Positions 63,401 to 64,000 of a DNA stretch of 64,000 bases are shown piece by piece (the first letter of the stretch is position 1; every line of letters begins with the position of its first letter). Where the stretch lies: assembly GCA_001936135.1 (NCBI GenBank), contig CP012820.1, positions 2,224,501-2,288,500 of the forward strand, read 5' to 3'. The position numbers and the translations under genes are program-made. The notes beneath the pieces are model-generated. The model made no database searches. It was not told where the DNA came from and saw only the letters and a program-made list of their open reading frames with translations. The DNA comes from Saccharomycopsis fibuligera x Saccharomycopsis cf. fibuligera (Eukaryota > Ascomycota > Saccharomycetes > Ascoideales > Saccharomycopsidaceae).

Positions 63401-64000
63401 AAGCATACTGGAAGATACAATAACAATGGCATGTAACCAGCTCTGACATAAGCACGTTTATGAGAAGCACCAGCCAAAATAGTTGGCATAGTTTCTTCCA
63501 ATTTAGAAACGCCAAGACCAGACAAGACTTCAGCCAATGCTTGAGCAGAACCAAGTCTGTCACCTTCCTTAGCATCATCACTCAAAGTAGACAACAATTT
63601 ATCAATAAGGCCAGGGAAGTGTTCTTCACCCAATTTTTCAACAAGAGAACCCAAAGCTCTAGCAGCAGTGGCTCTTGTAGTAGGAACAGGATCAACCATT
63701 GCAATCTCTAATTCGGAAACCAAATTATGCAAGTAAGGAACCAAGTCTTTACTATCAACCAAAATAGACATATTACCAACAATTTGACATGATTTTCTCT
63801 TGGTATTGGCGGAACGATCTAACATACCTCTGTGTATAACGTGAATGATTAGGGCTAATGATGGACCATCAATATAATGGACGAATTGGGTCTTGATTAA
63901 TGCGTCAAGAGCTTCTTCAGTATATTTGGTTGGGTCACCAATTGCCTTAATCAAGATAGGAACAGACTTTTGAATTTCAGGATTACGAATAACTTCACCA
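60427..64000 (-). CDS. GCN1: Gcn1, translational activator of Gcn2, C-terminal part (runs off the window)
   Basis: About 1190 codons, open to the right edge without a start; the family is about 2670 residues, so this is roughly the C-terminal 45%. It is a continuous HEAT-repeat solenoid (ALGSLVEKLGEEHFPGLI, YVRAGYMPLLLYLP, RRISATALGDLVRRIGPSVL and many more helical pairs). In the family this part includes the end of the eEF3-like region that binds Gcn20 and the region that binds the RWD domain of Gcn2. Gcn1 sits on stalled or collided ribosomes and passes the uncharged-tRNA signal to Gcn2. Codon usage is that of an ordinary well-expressed gene, and the frame is intact throughout. The start lies beyond position 64000. 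Confidence 0.96.
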   Translation of the reverse strand, partial: GEVIRNPEIQKSVPILIKAIGDPTKYTEEALDALIKTQFVHYIDGPSLALIIHVIHRGMLDRSANTKRKSCQIVGNMSILVDSKDLVPYLHNLVSELEIAMVDPVPTTRATAARALGSLVEKLGEEHFPGLIDKLLSTLSDDAKEGDRLGSAQALAEVLSGLGVSKLEETMPTILAGASHKRAYVRAGYMPLLLYLPVCFSNQFAPYISRILPPILSGLADEDDTVNDIAIRAGKLVVSNYANKAVDLFLPELENGLSNVNYRIRLSSVKLTGDLLFQLAGISQKSIDVNGELTEHDEQLETVYLTENTAANAKLVEILGQERRDRVLSLLFICRSDTAGTVRNAAIEIWNPLVSNTPRTVKEILPTLATIIIHRLASSDESQRRISATALGDLVRRIGPSVLNQLLPTSEEIMISGDADAKQGICIALREIMASTMESNIIEHQDVFIKIVSDAIIDSNENVREAAGQAFDGLLEAIGKPAIDGIIPHLLRLLDSETESENAIKALREIMFNKSDEIFPILIPSLLSPPIDASKASALGALAEVAGQILYRHLSNIINSILDCLAGFSSAEDTTRKQVSKAFIKVLLSVTDDEGCHPLMQQILALLKNENKKKVLIMFEHLSVFFSQTTLDYSIYTADVVQRCIEALDDDDDQLVKYGWEALNELVKHQSKESLEKLVGPAQHTLKITGTSGKDLKAFKIVPKGPNCVLPIFIHGLMYGSSVQKETSAVAIADIVSKTPALNLKPFFTTITGPLIRVIGERVSGDVKAAILSALNMLLEKIPQFLRPFIPQLQRTFIKSLSDTGTELLRLRAAKALGTLIQYQPRIDPLVSELINGVKGSEDNGVKTAMLKALIEVTSKVGFKLNEASKHGVIELIEQEIFNVDDKLIVAYAKLIGSVSRIMSQEEAIRIIKEKILSSENTDSVEGESGKFAVLTLNAFLKDSPKVIFESGLSAELVRFLINGINSPEPYLSDQSILAAGKTLLLSGETSAPKQYSLPDLQLKKGASDLAEVQPFELAGDLVKGLVVELSKVATKPVSNSIDSRRLALVVIRTVARLKFEEVVKPNINTIATSVFSCVRDVIIPIKLAAEKSYLEIFRLVQDEELTFFNEWFKDVSENLSTDKKTIKNSVGAVIQLRSIGDYTKRVAVRLANVERERLEAGGDEEAMFSDRFEDEKEIWSVGGVELTKV

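Overview
The window is nuclear DNA of a budding yeast (Saccharomycotina). Its genes are compact and mostly intronless, two genes carry short 5' introns with TACTAAC branch points, leucine is written mainly as TTG, and the proteins match Saccharomyces/Candida families. The CUG-Ser (Candida/Lodderomyces) clade is indicated by a CTG codon at position 48 of the PP1 phosphatase GLC7, where yeast and animal PP1 have an invariant serine, and by the scarcity of CTG in two GC-rich genes where it would otherwise be a favoured Leu codon. Long Gln/Asn/Asp runs, many microsatellites and large intergenic spacers would fit the Lodderomyces end of that clade, but the species is an inference. In-frame CTG codons should be read as probable Ser.

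Layout, left to right. 0.3-15.7 kb is a dense, moderately AT-rich block: UBX2, an unrecognised Ser-rich CxxC protein, MRPS17 (-), GCN20, DIS3 (-) and a PFF1-type vacuolar M28 peptidase. 15.7-22.0 kb is a 6.2-kb stretch with no credible gene. 22.0-33.1 kb holds a glutathione-peroxidase-like gene with a long N-terminal extension (-), a GC-rich 3.4-kb spacer, a RIM9/palI gene, and DUG1 (-) with an in-frame mitochondrial-type leader. 33.1-49.3 kb holds HOF1, the ABC transporter ADP1 (-), the arrestin ROD1 and NPR3 (-). ADP1 and ROD1 diverge from a GC-rich 1.2-kb spacer and are themselves strikingly GC-rich. 49.6-64.0 kb holds EMP24 (-), a tiny head-to-head pair of small ORFs, RPS27 (-, spliced), GLC7 (-, spliced), and the C-terminal part of GCN1 (-), which runs off the right edge.

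Several genes belong to amino-acid and nutrient signalling: GCN1 and GCN20 are partners in Gcn2 activation, NPR3 is a TORC1 inhibitor subunit, and ROD1 guides nutrient-transporter endocytosis. The rest are protein quality control (UBX2), RNA decay (DIS3), glutathione turnover (DUG1), pH sensing (RIM9), cytokinesis (HOF1), early secretion (EMP24), translation (RPS27, MRPS17) and a central phosphatase (GLC7).

I saw no tRNA, rRNA, CRISPR array or recognisable transposable element. The most interesting signals are two GC islands whose GC content falls off into the flanking genes, the probable dual-start DUG1, the extended peroxidase, forkhead sites upstream of HOF1, the gene-free 6-kb tract, and the CTG-for-Ser evidence in GLC7.
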